Origin: JBOGEN01 sp050743265
GTDB lineage: Bacteria; Actinomycetota; Actinomycetes; JBOGEN01
Assembly: GCA_050743265.1 (NCBI GenBank)
Contig: JBOGEN010000111.1
Location: 1 to 41,500, forward strand
Reading direction: 5' to 3'
Length of the DNA stretch: 41,500 nucleotides
In this document: in pieces, positions 1 through 8,192 of the stretch
Layout of the letters: the number at the start of each line of letters is the position of its first letter
How positions within the stretch are numbered: position 1 is the stretch's first letter
Made by a program: the position numbers and the translations under genes
The notes under the pieces: generated by a model
The model's input: only the letters and a program-made list of their open reading frames with translations
The model's database searches: none
What the model was told of the DNA's origin: nothing

Positions 1-21
1 CCCGCCGAATCTCACGGCGGG
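1..21. terminator. Hairpin at left edge, possible terminator
   Basis: A perfect 7-bp stem (CCCGCCG / CGGCGGG) encloses a 7-nt loop at the first bases of the window. It could end transcription of a gene lying outside the window. There is no T-tract, so an intrinsic terminator is only a guess. Confidence 0.25.
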
Positions 22-143
22 CGCGCCTTCGCATGTCAGTCCGCCGCACCAGCGTCGCCCCCACCCCGCCCCCACCCGGTCCCGTGGCTCGTGAGCACCA
101 CCCGAACCCACAGGGTCGGCACGCCCCCCGAGAGGGAGCTGCC

Positions 144-1331
144 ATGACCACCGCCACGTCCTCGCGAGGCCGCCGCCGCCTCGCCCTGCTTGCCCCCGCG
201 GTGCTCGGCGGGCTCCTGCTCACCGCCCTGCCCGCCCTGCCTGCCCTGCCGACGGCGCACTCGGCCACCTCGGGACCTGAGGTCAAGATCCGGGTGAGCA
301 AGCAGGCCGACCGCTCCCCCTCCGTTCGACTCGACGGCGTGACCCGCATGGGCAAGGTGTATGTGTTCGCCACCAGGCACCGCGGCCTGCAGACCGTCCG
401 CTTCTGGGTGGACGACAGGAAGATGTCCGGCGCGCCCGACCGGGTCGACCGCGCCGCCCCGTACGACCTGAAGGGTCAGGACGGCCGGTTGGCACGCCCG
501 CTCCGTACCGGTCGGCTGAGCAACGGCACCCACACGATCACCCTCAGGAGCACGTTCGCGAACGGCGCGGTGGACCGGACGACCGGCGCCTTCGTCGTGA
601 AGAACCCGACGCCGGTGGCGACCACCGGCTTCCCGTCGGGCTCGACGACGGGGGTCCCCGCCGGGACGAGTCTGACCCCCGGCGGCAGCCCGACCATCCG
701 GACGAGCGGCACCGTCATCCGCGGCAAGAGCCTGGGCTGCGTGACCGTGGAGGCGAACAACGTCACCATCCGCAACTCACGCATCCGCTGCGGTCGCTCC
801 ACGCCGTCGGTGTACAACCGCGGGTCGAACCTAGTGCTCGAGAACGTCGAGATCGACGGGCTCCGCCGCGCCGAGGTCGGCATCGGCTTCGGGGGCTACA
901 CCGCGCGCCGAGTCAACATCCACGGCGTCATCGACGGCCTCAAGATGGAGTCGAACTCGACCCTCGTCGACTCCTACGTGCACCACCTGCACCGCACGGC
1001 CACGAGCCACGCGGACGCGATCCAGTCGTCCAAGGGGTCCCGCATCCGGATCGTGCACAACAACCTGCAGGCCTACAACCCGATCACGCACGACCCGCAG
1101 AACGCCGTCTACCAGTGCACGGACACGTTCGGCCCGACCCGGAACGTGACCTTCGAGCACAACCTGGTCAACGGGGGCAACTACGCGCTCAACGTGGACA
1201 TCACAGGCCCCGGGTCGTTCCGCTACAACCACTTCCAGCGCGACTCCCGCTACGGCCCGGTGAACCAGATGCGACGGGTCACCTTCGACAGGACGAACGT
1301 CTGGCACGACACCCGGCGCCCCATCCGCTGA
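144..1331 (+). CDS. Secreted right-handed beta-helix protein (paralog 1)
   Basis: 395-residue exported protein. The ATG at 144 follows a good GAGAGGGAG ribosome site, so I prefer it to upstream in-frame codons. An Arg-rich n-region and a hydrophobic Ala/Leu stretch ending near ALPTAHSA form a signal peptide. Residues of about 40-160 look like an Ig-like beta domain (VRFWVDDRKM..., GTHTITLRS). From about 165 onward come regularly spaced short strands with N-rich turns typical of parallel beta-helices (VTIRNSRIRC, LVLENVEIDG, RRVNIHG, VDSYVHHLH, SHADAIQ, VTFEHNLVNGGN). Such folds often belong to polysaccharide lyases, depolymerases or carbohydrate-binding surface proteins. No catalytic residues can be assigned with confidence. 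The next gene is a clear paralog, and the EPS operon converges on the pair, so action on the cell's own glycan is a reasonable inference. Confidence 0.85.
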   Translation: MTTATSSRGRRRLALLAPAVLGGLLLTALPALPALPTAHSATSGPEVKIRVSKQADRSPSVRLDGVTRMGKVYVFATRHRGLQTVRFWVDDRKMSGAPDRVDRAAPYDLKGQDGRLARPLRTGRLSNGTHTITLRSTFANGAVDRTTGAFVVKNPTPVATTGFPSGSTTGVPAGTSLTPGGSPTIRTSGTVIRGKSLGCVTVEANNVTIRNSRIRCGRSTPSVYNRGSNLVLENVEIDGLRRAEVGIGFGGYTARRVNIHGVIDGLKMESNSTLVDSYVHHLHRTATSHADAIQSSKGSRIRIVHNNLQAYNPITHDPQNAVYQCTDTFGPTRNVTFEHNLVNGGNYALNVDITGPGSFRYNHFQRDSRYGPVNQMRRVTFDRTNVWHDTRRPIR

Positions 1332-1455
1332 CGCCGCGGGGGCGGTCGGCAGAGGCCGCCTCCGGACTTGGTGCACAACAGGCCACATGACCTGCGATGC
1401 AGGCTATTCTGCTGACTAGCACCACTGGGGGTCCTCGTAGCTTCTTGGCACGAGT

Positions 1456-1464
1456 TGGTACAAT
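1456..1464 (+). promoter_or_regulatory. Extended -10 promoter candidate for the second beta-helix gene
   Basis: TGGTACAAT is a TGn-extended -10 box (TACAAT, five of six matches to TATAAT) in a locally AT-rich patch of the 224-bp gap between the paralogs. No good -35 box lies 16-18 bp upstream, as is common for extended -10 promoters. The start codon at 1556 would leave a leader of roughly 85 nt. It suggests the second paralog has its own promoter. Confidence 0.45.
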
Positions 1465-1555
1465 TTGCTCGCCTCGACGGATGCGCAGGCCGCCCGTCCG
1501 GCACGAGGCGACTTCTCCTGCCGTTCGCCGTCTGCTGGCGCGGGAAGGGCTCGTC

Positions 1556-2545
1556 GTGAGAAGCAAAGCCACCGCGGCGGCTGCCATCGCCGTGACCGCC
1601 CTCACCGTCGGCGCGGCCGTCGCGGTGCAGGAGGTGGTCTCCCCGCCCGGCGACTCGAGGGCCTCCGGCATCGCCACCCCGGTCCCCGACGGGCTCAGCC
1701 GGGACCCGGGGGCATCCGTGCCAGAACAGAGGCCCTCGACCGAACCGGCTCCGCCCACATCGTCGGTGGCCACGTCGTCCGAGCCGGAGAGCGGCAGGAC
1801 GCCGGACGACGCCGACCGCGACCGGCCCGACTCGTCCGGGTCGGGGTTCCCCGACGCGTCCACGACCGGTGTCCCGGACGGTGTCGAGCTGACCCCGGCC
1901 GGCTCCGTGACCATCACCGTCGACGGCGCCGTCTTCGAGGGCAAGGACTTCGGCTGCGTCACGGTGGCCGCGCACGACGTGGTCATCCGGGAGTCCCGGG
2001 TGACATGCGCCCGTACCGAGCCCTCGGTCTACAACAAGGGGCGCAACCTGCTGGTCGAGGACGTCGAGATCGACGGCACGGGCGACGGTGAGGTGGCCAT
2101 CGGCTTCAGCAACTACACCGCCCGGCGCGTCGACATCCACGGCAGCGAGGACGGCGTCAAGGCCGAGAGCGATACGAGGCTCGAGGACTCCTACATCCAT
2201 CACCTCGCGCGGCAGCCCGGGAGCCACGGCGACGCGGTCCAGACGTCCAAGGGATCCGGCATCCGCATCATCGGCAACACGCTGCAGGCGTACAACACGA
2301 GCACCGGGGACCTCATGAACGCGGCCTGGATGGTCTCGGAGACGTTCGGCCCCGTCTCCGACGCCGTGTTCGCGCACAACCTCGTCAACGGCGGCAACTA
2401 CACGATCAACGGCGAGGGCTCCGTGGTCGTCCGCGGCAACACGTTCGGACGCCGCTCGCGGTACGGCCCGATCAGCCTCAGCCCGGACGTCAGCTTCGAG
2501 CGCTCCAACGTCTGGGCCGACAACGGGCGACCCGTCGCCAACTGA
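1556..2545 (+). CDS. Secreted right-handed beta-helix protein (paralog 2)
   Basis: 329 residues from a GTG at 1556 with a GGGAAGGG site 7 bp upstream. The 53 in-frame codons further upstream look non-coding. An Ala/Val-rich signal or anchor segment (TAAAAIAVTALTVGAAVAV) is followed by a Pro/Ser/Thr/Asp-rich linker of about 75 residues. The beta-helix domain then matches paralog 1 nearly block by block: GCVTV, PSVYN, VEIDG, YTARRV-IHG, SHGDAVQ, NTLQAYN, HNLVNGGNY, SRYGP, SNVW. It lacks the Ig-like domain of paralog 1 and replaces it with the linker. It arose by tandem duplication followed by swapping of the N-terminal module. Function is unassigned; a glycan lyase or glycan-binding role is inferred from the fold and from the neighbouring EPS operon. 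Confidence 0.85.
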   Translation: MRSKATAAAAIAVTALTVGAAVAVQEVVSPPGDSRASGIATPVPDGLSRDPGASVPEQRPSTEPAPPTSSVATSSEPESGRTPDDADRDRPDSSGSGFPDASTTGVPDGVELTPAGSVTITVDGAVFEGKDFGCVTVAAHDVVIRESRVTCARTEPSVYNKGRNLLVEDVEIDGTGDGEVAIGFSNYTARRVDIHGSEDGVKAESDTRLEDSYIHHLARQPGSHGDAVQTSKGSGIRIIGNTLQAYNTSTGDLMNAAWMVSETFGPVSDAVFAHNLVNGGNYTINGEGSVVVRGNTFGRRSRYGPISLSPDVSFERSNVWADNGRPVAN

Positions 2546-2569
2546 CTCGGGTGTGCCGGCCAGGCCGCT

Positions 2570-3517
2570 CTAGTACTCCTTCCATCGGCTTCTGAACTCA
2601 GAGAGCTCCTCCGCCGAGTAGAAGTGCCGCGCCATTCTGGATCCGTACATGGAGTCGAGATACTCTTGCGGCAGAGTCAGCTCGCTCTGGAACGTCTCGT
2701 AAAGCAGCGCGTAGCTCTTGTCCGAACCGACGTTTGCGTTCGCTACGCTGAAGTCATCAATATTCAGAAACTCCTTGAACGCAACCCTCCCGCATGAGTT
2801 CAGATCCTCCATTCGCAGCAGAAGCACTGCGGAGGCTCTGCCTTCATAGATCTCGTACCCGCGCTCCCGAGGAAACTCGGTGTGGTACACATCCAGGTCG
2901 AACACCTGCCGTAGTTGCTCATCTAGCCAGTCTCTGGGGTCAGCGTCGTCCTGTGTACGCTGCTCGACATAGTTTTCCACGAAGAGGCCGGAGAGGTGGC
3001 TGGCGATACTCGTGAGCGATCCTTGGTCAGCCACTCGGCTGTAGTCCTCGCCGAAGAACAGCAACAGGTTCTGGAAGAATGAGGACACGTCTCGGGCGAC
3101 AGGGTCGCGAACGAGCGTGACGACCTTGTGAGGTTGGCCCTGTGGCTTGGGGGGCTTGGACAGTACCCGTGCCAAGTGTTGCCCCTCCCACACATACCGA
3201 GGTTGGAATCGGTGCTCAAAGGACGTACCTTTGTACTTTCTCGCAGCGCTCAGGTACAGAGACTCATCGGCTCTTAGCCTTTCTGGGGTGAGCCAATGGA
3301 CGTGGAACGTACGAAGGTTCACGCTCGAGGCTGCGAGTGACCTTTGCACCGTTGACGATCCCACCTTGCCCATCGTGAAGATGATCAGACGGTCGCCGGG
3401 CGGCTCTCGCCAGAGACCCAATCTCCTCCGAAGCTTTGCTGCCAAGAACCGTGCACGTGCCGTGGGAATGGAGGAGGGCACACGGTCGATGGCGCTCGTG
3501 TGCGCACGTCTTCTCAT
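2570..3517 (-). CDS. Sulfotransferase-like / capsular polysaccharide synthesis family protein
   Basis: 315 residues from the ATG at 3517, which overlaps the preceding mini-ORF stop as ATGA. TMGKVGSST (residues 48-56) has the form of the PAPS 5'-phosphosulfate loop seen in the putative capsular polysaccharide synthesis (NKWYS-type) family and other P-loop sulfotransferases. LVRDPVARDVSSFF (about 136-148) fits the 3'-phosphate-binding strand and helix. It probably modifies the polymer made by the upstream operon, for example by sulfation; the acceptor is unknown. Base composition differs sharply: two 60-base lines that I counted are 53% and 60% GC, against well above 70% for neighbours, with AT-rich codons common. 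That points to recent acquisition. It is the last gene of the leftward EPS operon and converges with the beta-helix pair. Confidence 0.8.
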   Translation of the reverse strand: MRRRAHTSAIDRVPSSIPTARARFLAAKLRRRLGLWREPPGDRLIIFTMGKVGSSTVQRSLAASSVNLRTFHVHWLTPERLRADESLYLSAARKYKGTSFEHRFQPRYVWEGQHLARVLSKPPKPQGQPHKVVTLVRDPVARDVSSFFQNLLLFFGEDYSRVADQGSLTSIASHLSGLFVENYVEQRTQDDADPRDWLDEQLRQVFDLDVYHTEFPRERGYEIYEGRASAVLLLRMEDLNSCGRVAFKEFLNIDDFSVANANVGSDKSYALLYETFQSELTLPQEYLDSMYGSRMARHFYSAEELSEFRSRWKEY

Positions 3518-3600
3518 GGGACTGTGGCCCTTACCGAGAGCTCGGGATGGTGTGCGTGGAACACCAGCGGGATGCGCTGGCCGTCGGTGGTCTCCCTCAT
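3514..3600 (-). CDS. 28-residue ORF bridging fkbM-type gene and sulfotransferase gene
   Basis: A 28-codon ORF (starts MRETTDGQRI, ends LSVRATVP). Its ATG at 3600 overlaps the fkbM-type stop as ATGA, and its own TGA overlaps the sulfotransferase ATG at 3517 as ATGA. Its bases are GC-rich like the older operon, not like the downstream gene. I recognise no domain. It may be a translational-coupling relay, a small protein, or the stub of a longer gene whose remainder was replaced when the low-GC transferase arrived. Coding status is inferred only from the two perfect overlaps. Confidence 0.45.
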   Translation of the reverse strand: MRETTDGQRIPLVFHAHHPELSVRATVP

Positions 3601-4415
3601 GACGCCTGTGTCTCCCCGATCGCCTGTCGCATACCGGCCGCCGTACCGGCGGCCATTGTCTCGTTCGGGACGAAGAAGCGGTTCGTCGTGGCCATGGACA
3701 GGGGGACGAAGCGCCCGTCGCGGTATCCGACGAGCCGGTAGCCCAGCGGGGCCAGCAGCGTGTCCGCCTCGCCTCCGGCCGGCTCGGCCTCGACCATGAG
3801 GATCGGCTTGCTGCGCTTGATCGTCTCGAGGCCACCGCGGATCACAGCGGGCTCCAGCCCCTGGACGTCGATCTTGACGATGTCGGGCGACAGCCCGTAG
3901 CTGTCGAGCGGGCGAAGCGGCAGCCGGTGCTCGGCGACGTGCAGCCTGTCGGGGCGGAAGCCGAGCACAGTGTCCGGCCCGAGCCACGTACTCGCCGCCT
4001 CGCGGTCGAACGAGGCGAGCCCCGCCATCACCTTGCCGTTGTACGAGGGGCAGAAGAGCAGCGCCTCACCCGTACGGTCCGAGAGGCCGACCTGCTCCAC
4101 CGTCACGCGAGGGAACCTGGCCGCGAGCCGCTGGAGCGAGGCACAGCTCACCGGGTTCGGCTCGAACGTCACCACGCGGGCCCGCGGCAGCACGGTCAGG
4201 ACCGAGAGCACGGACTGGCCGATGTTCCCTCCGACGTCCACCACCAGGGGGTCGGGGCGGCCGACGAGCGCCGGGAGCGCGTGGAACTCCGCCTCGTGCA
4301 CCCGACCGAGAGCGTGCAGCAGGCAGTACCTGGCCTGCGACGTCATCAGGTCGTACACCCGGGGGGTCCGGAAGAGGAGAGACCGGACCGCCTTCTTCAC
4401 CCGCATGCGATTCAT
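3597..4415 (-). CDS. FkbM-family SAM-dependent methyltransferase
   Basis: 272 residues. The ATG at 4415 overlaps the upstream stop (ATGA). The region near residues 50-75 holds the SAM-binding glycine motif VVDVGGNIGQS and the acidic end of the second strand, VVTFEPNP. Later come VGLSDRTG and the C-terminal DIVKIDVQGLEPAVIRGG block, which is the FkbM signature. FkbM enzymes O-methylate sugars or small molecules, so methylation of a glycan unit is the likely role given its place in the EPS operon. Residues 1-45 are basic with no membrane segment, so it should be cytosolic. The acceptor position cannot be read from sequence. Confidence 0.88.
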   Translation of the reverse strand: MNRMRVKKAVRSLLFRTPRVYDLMTSQARYCLLHALGRVHEAEFHALPALVGRPDPLVVDVGGNIGQSVLSVLTVLPRARVVTFEPNPVSCASLQRLAARFPRVTVEQVGLSDRTGEALLFCPSYNGKVMAGLASFDREAASTWLGPDTVLGFRPDRLHVAEHRLPLRPLDSYGLSPDIVKIDVQGLEPAVIRGGLETIKRSKPILMVEAEPAGGEADTLLAPLGYRLVGYRDGRFVPLSMATTNRFFVPNETMAAGTAAGMRQAIGETQAS

Positions 4416-5797
4416 CGCGCCCTGCCTCTCCCGGCGGGTGCGACCGCCCGGCTCCGCGCGGCCGGTATGCCGGGCTCGGCCGGCTCGGCGCGCAACCTCC
4501 ACAACGCCCCGGCGCACCCGAGGGCGAGGAACAACGAGGCCGTGAACACAGCGAACGAGAACGAGTCGAACGTCCCCGAGACGACCGCGGCCACGACGAA
4601 CAGGGCGAGGAGCGCCTGCGCGAGGTCCCGCGTCTCCGCGTCCGCGGCACGGCGCCCGATCCGGAGCGTGAGGATGATCGCGCCGGCGTACAGCAGGATG
4701 AGGGCCGCGAGCCCGACGTAGCCCTCGGTCACCAGCGTGTACAGGTACTGGTTGTCGAGCAGGATGTAGCGATCCGGCAGGAACGTCCCGGGGCCGCGCC
4801 CGAACCACGGACGGTCGGCCACGTACGCCATCGTCGGGGCGTAGTCCTCCTGCCTGGCGAGAACGCTGGGGTCCTCCGAGGCGTTGAGGAACAGCTTGGC
4901 CAGGGTGCCGAGCAGCCCCGGCACCACTCCTGCGAACATGACGGCGGCGCAGAAGGCGAGCGCCGCGGCGTTGAAGCGGCTCCGCCAGCCCCAGACGACG
5001 GAGTAGACGCCCAGCGACAGCGCGAGGGCGAGGATGCCGGTCCGGCTCACCGCCATGGGCACCGCCGCGGCCAGCAGCCCGGCCGAGACCCACCGCGCCT
5101 GGGCGCGTCCCCGGGTCGGTGCGAAGCGGGCGCGATGGATCGCCAGCGGGACGAGCATCCCGCAGGCCGCACCGAACTCGATGTAGTGCCGGGCCGTCCC
5201 GGCCACCCGGGCGACGCCCTCGCCACGCTCCCCGATAGCGAAGACGGTCGTGTGCCAGGACAGCCCCGGCAGGACCAGGTACTGCGAGAGGTCGAACTTC
5301 GCGAAGAACTGGATGATCCCGACGAGTGCCATGAACGCGCCGGCGAGCACGATCCGGCCGATCAGGACGTCCAGCCGGGCACGCGAGCGCACCCCGTCCG
5401 CGATGCATAGGGCAACGCCGGCCATCGAGAGCGCGAGCAGCATCTCCCGGTCCGCAGCCGCCGCCTCGAGTCCGTCGAGCCCGCGGTCGTAGCCCATGGC
5501 GTACGCCAGGACGCGGACCGCGACGACGAGGAGGATCAGCGCCCGGACGGGCTGCCACCCGTGCAGCACGAGGTCGGGGTGGAACCGCGTGAGCAGCCAC
5601 CAGACGGCCATCGCGAGCCCACCGAGCATGGCCGGGCGGCCCGCGGCCCCCATCGGGGCGAACACCAGCTGCTGGGACATGGCGTAGGTCAGCAGGACGA
5701 AGATCGACGTGACCGTCACCGCGTCCGGGCGCCACCCTCGGACCCGCGAGCCCGTGTCGCCGCTGACGTCCACCAGGAGCCTGTTCGACTCAGTCAC
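4412..5797 (-). CDS. O-antigen polymerase/ligase-family membrane protein (Wzy-like)
   Basis: 461 residues from a GTG at 5797 that overlaps the end of the Wzz-like gene by 8 bp. No good ribosome site is seen, so translation probably relies on coupling. There are about ten or more hydrophobic segments. The motif area RPWFGRGPGTF followed by DNQYLYTLVTEGYVGLAAL is the usual C-terminal periplasmic-loop and helix signature of the O-antigen ligase/polymerase superfamily, and MAVSRTGILALALSLG is a typical core helix. It would polymerise lipid-linked repeat units or transfer finished chains at the outer membrane face. Polymerase or ligase cannot be decided from sequence, but placement beside Wzz favours polymerase. 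Confidence 0.85.
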   Translation of the reverse strand: MTESNRLLVDVSGDTGSRVRGWRPDAVTVTSIFVLLTYAMSQQLVFAPMGAAGRPAMLGGLAMAVWWLLTRFHPDLVLHGWQPVRALILLVVAVRVLAYAMGYDRGLDGLEAAAADREMLLALSMAGVALCIADGVRSRARLDVLIGRIVLAGAFMALVGIIQFFAKFDLSQYLVLPGLSWHTTVFAIGERGEGVARVAGTARHYIEFGAACGMLVPLAIHRARFAPTRGRAQARWVSAGLLAAAVPMAVSRTGILALALSLGVYSVVWGWRSRFNAAALAFCAAVMFAGVVPGLLGTLAKLFLNASEDPSVLARQEDYAPTMAYVADRPWFGRGPGTFLPDRYILLDNQYLYTLVTEGYVGLAALILLYAGAIILTLRIGRRAADAETRDLAQALLALFVVAAVVSGTFDSFSFAVFTASLFLALGCAGALWRLRAEPAEPGIPAARSRAVAPAGRGRAR

Positions 5798-6527
5798 GTG
5801 TGGCGTTGCCGGCCCCGACGGGCAGTCGCGACAGGAGGCTGCGACGCCCGGACGACGCCTCGTCGAAGACGTCCGGCAGGTGCTCCACCGCGGGCGCCTG
5901 TTGCGCAGCGCGCTCGCGACGGCGGCGAGCAGCACGCAGCGCGACGTCCGCCGCCATGGCGACCAGGACCGACACGCCGAGGCCGAGGCCGAAGACGACG
6001 AGACGGACCCGGTTCTTGCCTGGGAACTCGGGGGCCGGGACGCTCGTGGGCGCGACGGGCACGGCGGACAGCCGCAAGCTCGGGGGTACGCGGAGACCGT
6101 CCTGTCGGCTCTTGAGGTCGTTCCGGGACAGCTTGAGGAGCAGATCCACGGTGCCGCGCGCCTTCGCCCGGCTGTTCGCGCGGGCGTCGATCTGGACGAT
6201 CGGCGACCACTCAGCGGGAATGACCTCGTAGTCCCGGGAGAAGCCCGCCTGCCTGACCGCGCGGCGGACGCCCGAGCTCTCCAGCGCGATCTCGAGGCTG
6301 GCCCCTGCGATCTCCGGCGACTCGGCGTACGGGTTGGCGGCGCCCAGGGTCTCGGCCTCGTCGGCCCCGATCTGCGTCGGACCCATGAGGATGACCGCGC
6401 TGCTCGCCGTGAACTCCGGGTCCACCGACTCCGCGATGTTGATCGTCGCGAAGGTCGTCAAGAGCAGCACAGGCACGAACGCGTACCAGCGACGCAGGAT
6501 GACCTGAGCCATCTGCCAGACGTCCAT
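5790..6527 (-). CDS. Wzz/chain-length-determinant-like membrane protein
   Basis: 245 residues. The ATG at 6527 has a GAGGGGG site about 6 bp upstream, and 33 upstream in-frame codons are rejected. MDVWQMAQVILRRWY and the first membrane helix (VPVLLLTTFATINIAES) open the protein. A roughly 150-residue outside domain follows, then a second helix near the end (VVFGLGLGVSVLVAMAADV) and a short basic tail. This two-helix layout is that of Wzz/CapA-type polysaccharide co-polymerases. No kinase Walker motifs follow, so a partner BY-kinase is not fused here. It is translationally linked to the Wzy-like gene, with the expected role of setting chain length. Confidence 0.8.
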   Translation of the reverse strand: MDVWQMAQVILRRWYAFVPVLLLTTFATINIAESVDPEFTASSAVILMGPTQIGADEAETLGAANPYAESPEIAGASLEIALESSGVRRAVRQAGFSRDYEVIPAEWSPIVQIDARANSRAKARGTVDLLLKLSRNDLKSRQDGLRVPPSLRLSAVPVAPTSVPAPEFPGKNRVRLVVFGLGLGVSVLVAMAADVALRAARRRRERAAQQAPAVEHLPDVFDEASSGRRSLLSRLPVGAGNATRD

Positions 6528-6619
6528 TGATGTCCCCCTCGTCGGCTCGGGTGGCCCACCCCTGGGCTCGAACCCGTGTCGATCGTTTGTCCGCGCGTGT
6601 GTGGGTTCATCCTCCACGC

Positions 6620-6644
6620 GAAACACGCTCCCTGTGGCGTTTTC
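6620..6644 (-). other. Hairpin between flippase and Wzz-like genes
   Basis: In the only sizeable gap inside the EPS operon (6528-6647), an 8-bp stem with one bulged base (GAAA-CGC type, four A-T pairs) closes an 8-nt loop. It could attenuate or process the transcript between the assembly half and the polymerisation half of the operon. The rest of the gap holds only the ribosome site of the Wzz-like gene. Confidence 0.35.
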
Positions 6645-6647
6645 TCC

Positions 6648-8192
6648 TCAAACTCGGCGAATGCGTCGTCCGGCCCGGGATTGCAGGAACAAGCCGAGGA
6701 TCTCCGCCACCTCCGCCCGCGCCCGCCGCCACGTGACCATGAGGAGCCCCCAGGCCAGCCCGCCCCCAACCACCCCCGCGGCGAGCTCCACGACGTCGGC
6801 CTGGCCCGCGGTCATCACCAGGGCCGCACGGGCCGCGGCGGCGACCCCCAGTGCGACGACCAGCGGGCGCCAGACGGCGCCCACGATGTCCTTCAGCCGT
6901 ACGGGCGTTCCGATGACGGCGAGCGCGAAGCTCGGCCAGGTGAGCAGCAGCGCGGACGCGACGAAGGAGGCTGCCACCCCGTTGATCCCCCACCGCAGCC
7001 CGACAACGAACGACGCGACCGTGACCATGGTCGTGACCAGGGCCCACCGGGCGTACTGGCGCGACCGCCCCGACGTCGTGAAGAGCCATCCACATGTGGT
7101 CGCGCTCAGCTGGAGCAGGCCCACCACGGCGAGGAGCTGGAACACCCGCCCGGCCTCTCGCCAGTGGGGCCCGAGTGTCACCACGACGAGTTGCTCCGCG
7201 GTGATCGCGAGCACCGCCACGACGGGCGCTCCGAGGTGCGTCAGACCCGACAGCGCCCCGCAGTACAGGCGACGGAACCGTTCCGGCTCGTTCCTCAGGC
7301 TGGCCAGCATGGGCAGCAGCACACCGCCCACCGGCGCCCGAAGTTGCCGCATCGGCAGCATGAGCAGGCCGTACGCCCGGGAGTAGAAGCCGAGTGGTGC
7401 CGCGCCGAGGAACTTGCCGATGAGGACCTTGTCGGCGTTGCTACCGAGGGCGTTCAGCAGGTCCGCGATCGTGATCCCTGCGCCGAACCGGACGAGCGGC
7501 AGTGTCGCCCGCATGTCCCGCGGCCACCCCGGACGCCAGGGGACAGCCGACCAGACGAAGAGCAGCGAGAACAGCGTCAGGGACACGTACAGGATCACCA
7601 GGGACCAGTAGCCGGCCCCCAGGACCGCCGCGGCAACGGCGAGCAGGGTGGCGGGCACCTGGGCGAACACCGGGCGCAGGGCCAGCTTGCGGAACTCCAT
7701 CCGGCGGCTGAGCAGGGCCGTGTGCTGCACAGCCAGCGCCGAGAACACGTACATCGTCGAGAGCGCGGCCGTGATGCCGAGCAGCTCGTCGCGGCCGAAG
7801 AAGGCCACGAGCAGCGGACCGACGGCGGACACCACCGCGGCGAAGACCACCCCGGCCAGCGCGTTCACCCAGAACAGCCCGTTGACGTGGTTCAGGGTGA
7901 GGGCGTCGTGCTGGACCACCGCCTGGCTCAGCCCGAGGCCGCGGAACCGGTCCACGAACGCGGTCAACGCCAGGGCCATGCCGACGAGGCCGAAGTCAGC
8001 GGGCGTGAGCAGTCGCGCAAGCGCGATCATCGTGAGGATCTGGAGCAGGTAGCCGGACCACTGACCCATCAGGGTCCAGCCCAGGCCCGTGCGCGCCTTG
8101 TCGCGGGCCGTCCCCGGGAGGAGACCGCGTTCGAGGACCGCGCCTCCCCCGGCGTTCCCCTTCTCCGCGTCCTGTGGTCGCTCGTCGCTCAC
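6648..8192 (-). CDS. Wzx-like oligosaccharide flippase (MOP superfamily)
   Basis: 514 residues from a GTG at 8192 overlapping the upstream stop as GTGA. After a soluble N-terminus of about 35 residues come about 12-14 hydrophobic segments. The opening SGYLLQILTMIALARLLTPADFGLVGMALA is the typical first-helix pair of polysaccharide-biosynthesis flippases of the WzxC/MurJ type. It should move lipid-linked repeat units across the membrane for the polymerase encoded downstream. The C-terminus ends in a basic tail (SRAGRRIRRV). Confidence 0.88.
   Translation of the reverse strand: MSDERPQDAEKGNAGGGAVLERGLLPGTARDKARTGLGWTLMGQWSGYLLQILTMIALARLLTPADFGLVGMALALTAFVDRFRGLGLSQAVVQHDALTLNHVNGLFWVNALAGVVFAAVVSAVGPLLVAFFGRDELLGITAALSTMYVFSALAVQHTALLSRRMEFRKLALRPVFAQVPATLLAVAAAVLGAGYWSLVILYVSLTLFSLLFVWSAVPWRPGWPRDMRATLPLVRFGAGITIADLLNALGSNADKVLIGKFLGAAPLGFYSRAYGLLMLPMRQLRAPVGGVLLPMLASLRNEPERFRRLYCGALSGLTHLGAPVVAVLAITAEQLVVVTLGPHWREAGRVFQLLAVVGLLQLSATTCGWLFTTSGRSRQYARWALVTTMVTVASFVVGLRWGINGVAASFVASALLLTWPSFALAVIGTPVRLKDIVGAVWRPLVVALGVAAAARAALVMTAGQADVVELAAGVVGGGLAWGLLMVTWRRARAEVAEILGLFLQSRAGRRIRRV

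Noticed and set aside
1391..1403. CCTGC-GAT-GCAGG hairpin after the first beta-helix gene as terminator
   Set aside because: A 3-nt loop and 5-bp stem without a T-tract, 60 bp past the stop; too weak.
6562..6577. T-arm-like GGGTTCGAGCCC in the flippase/Wzz gap
   Set aside because: No acceptor stem, anticodon arm or D-arm can be placed around it.
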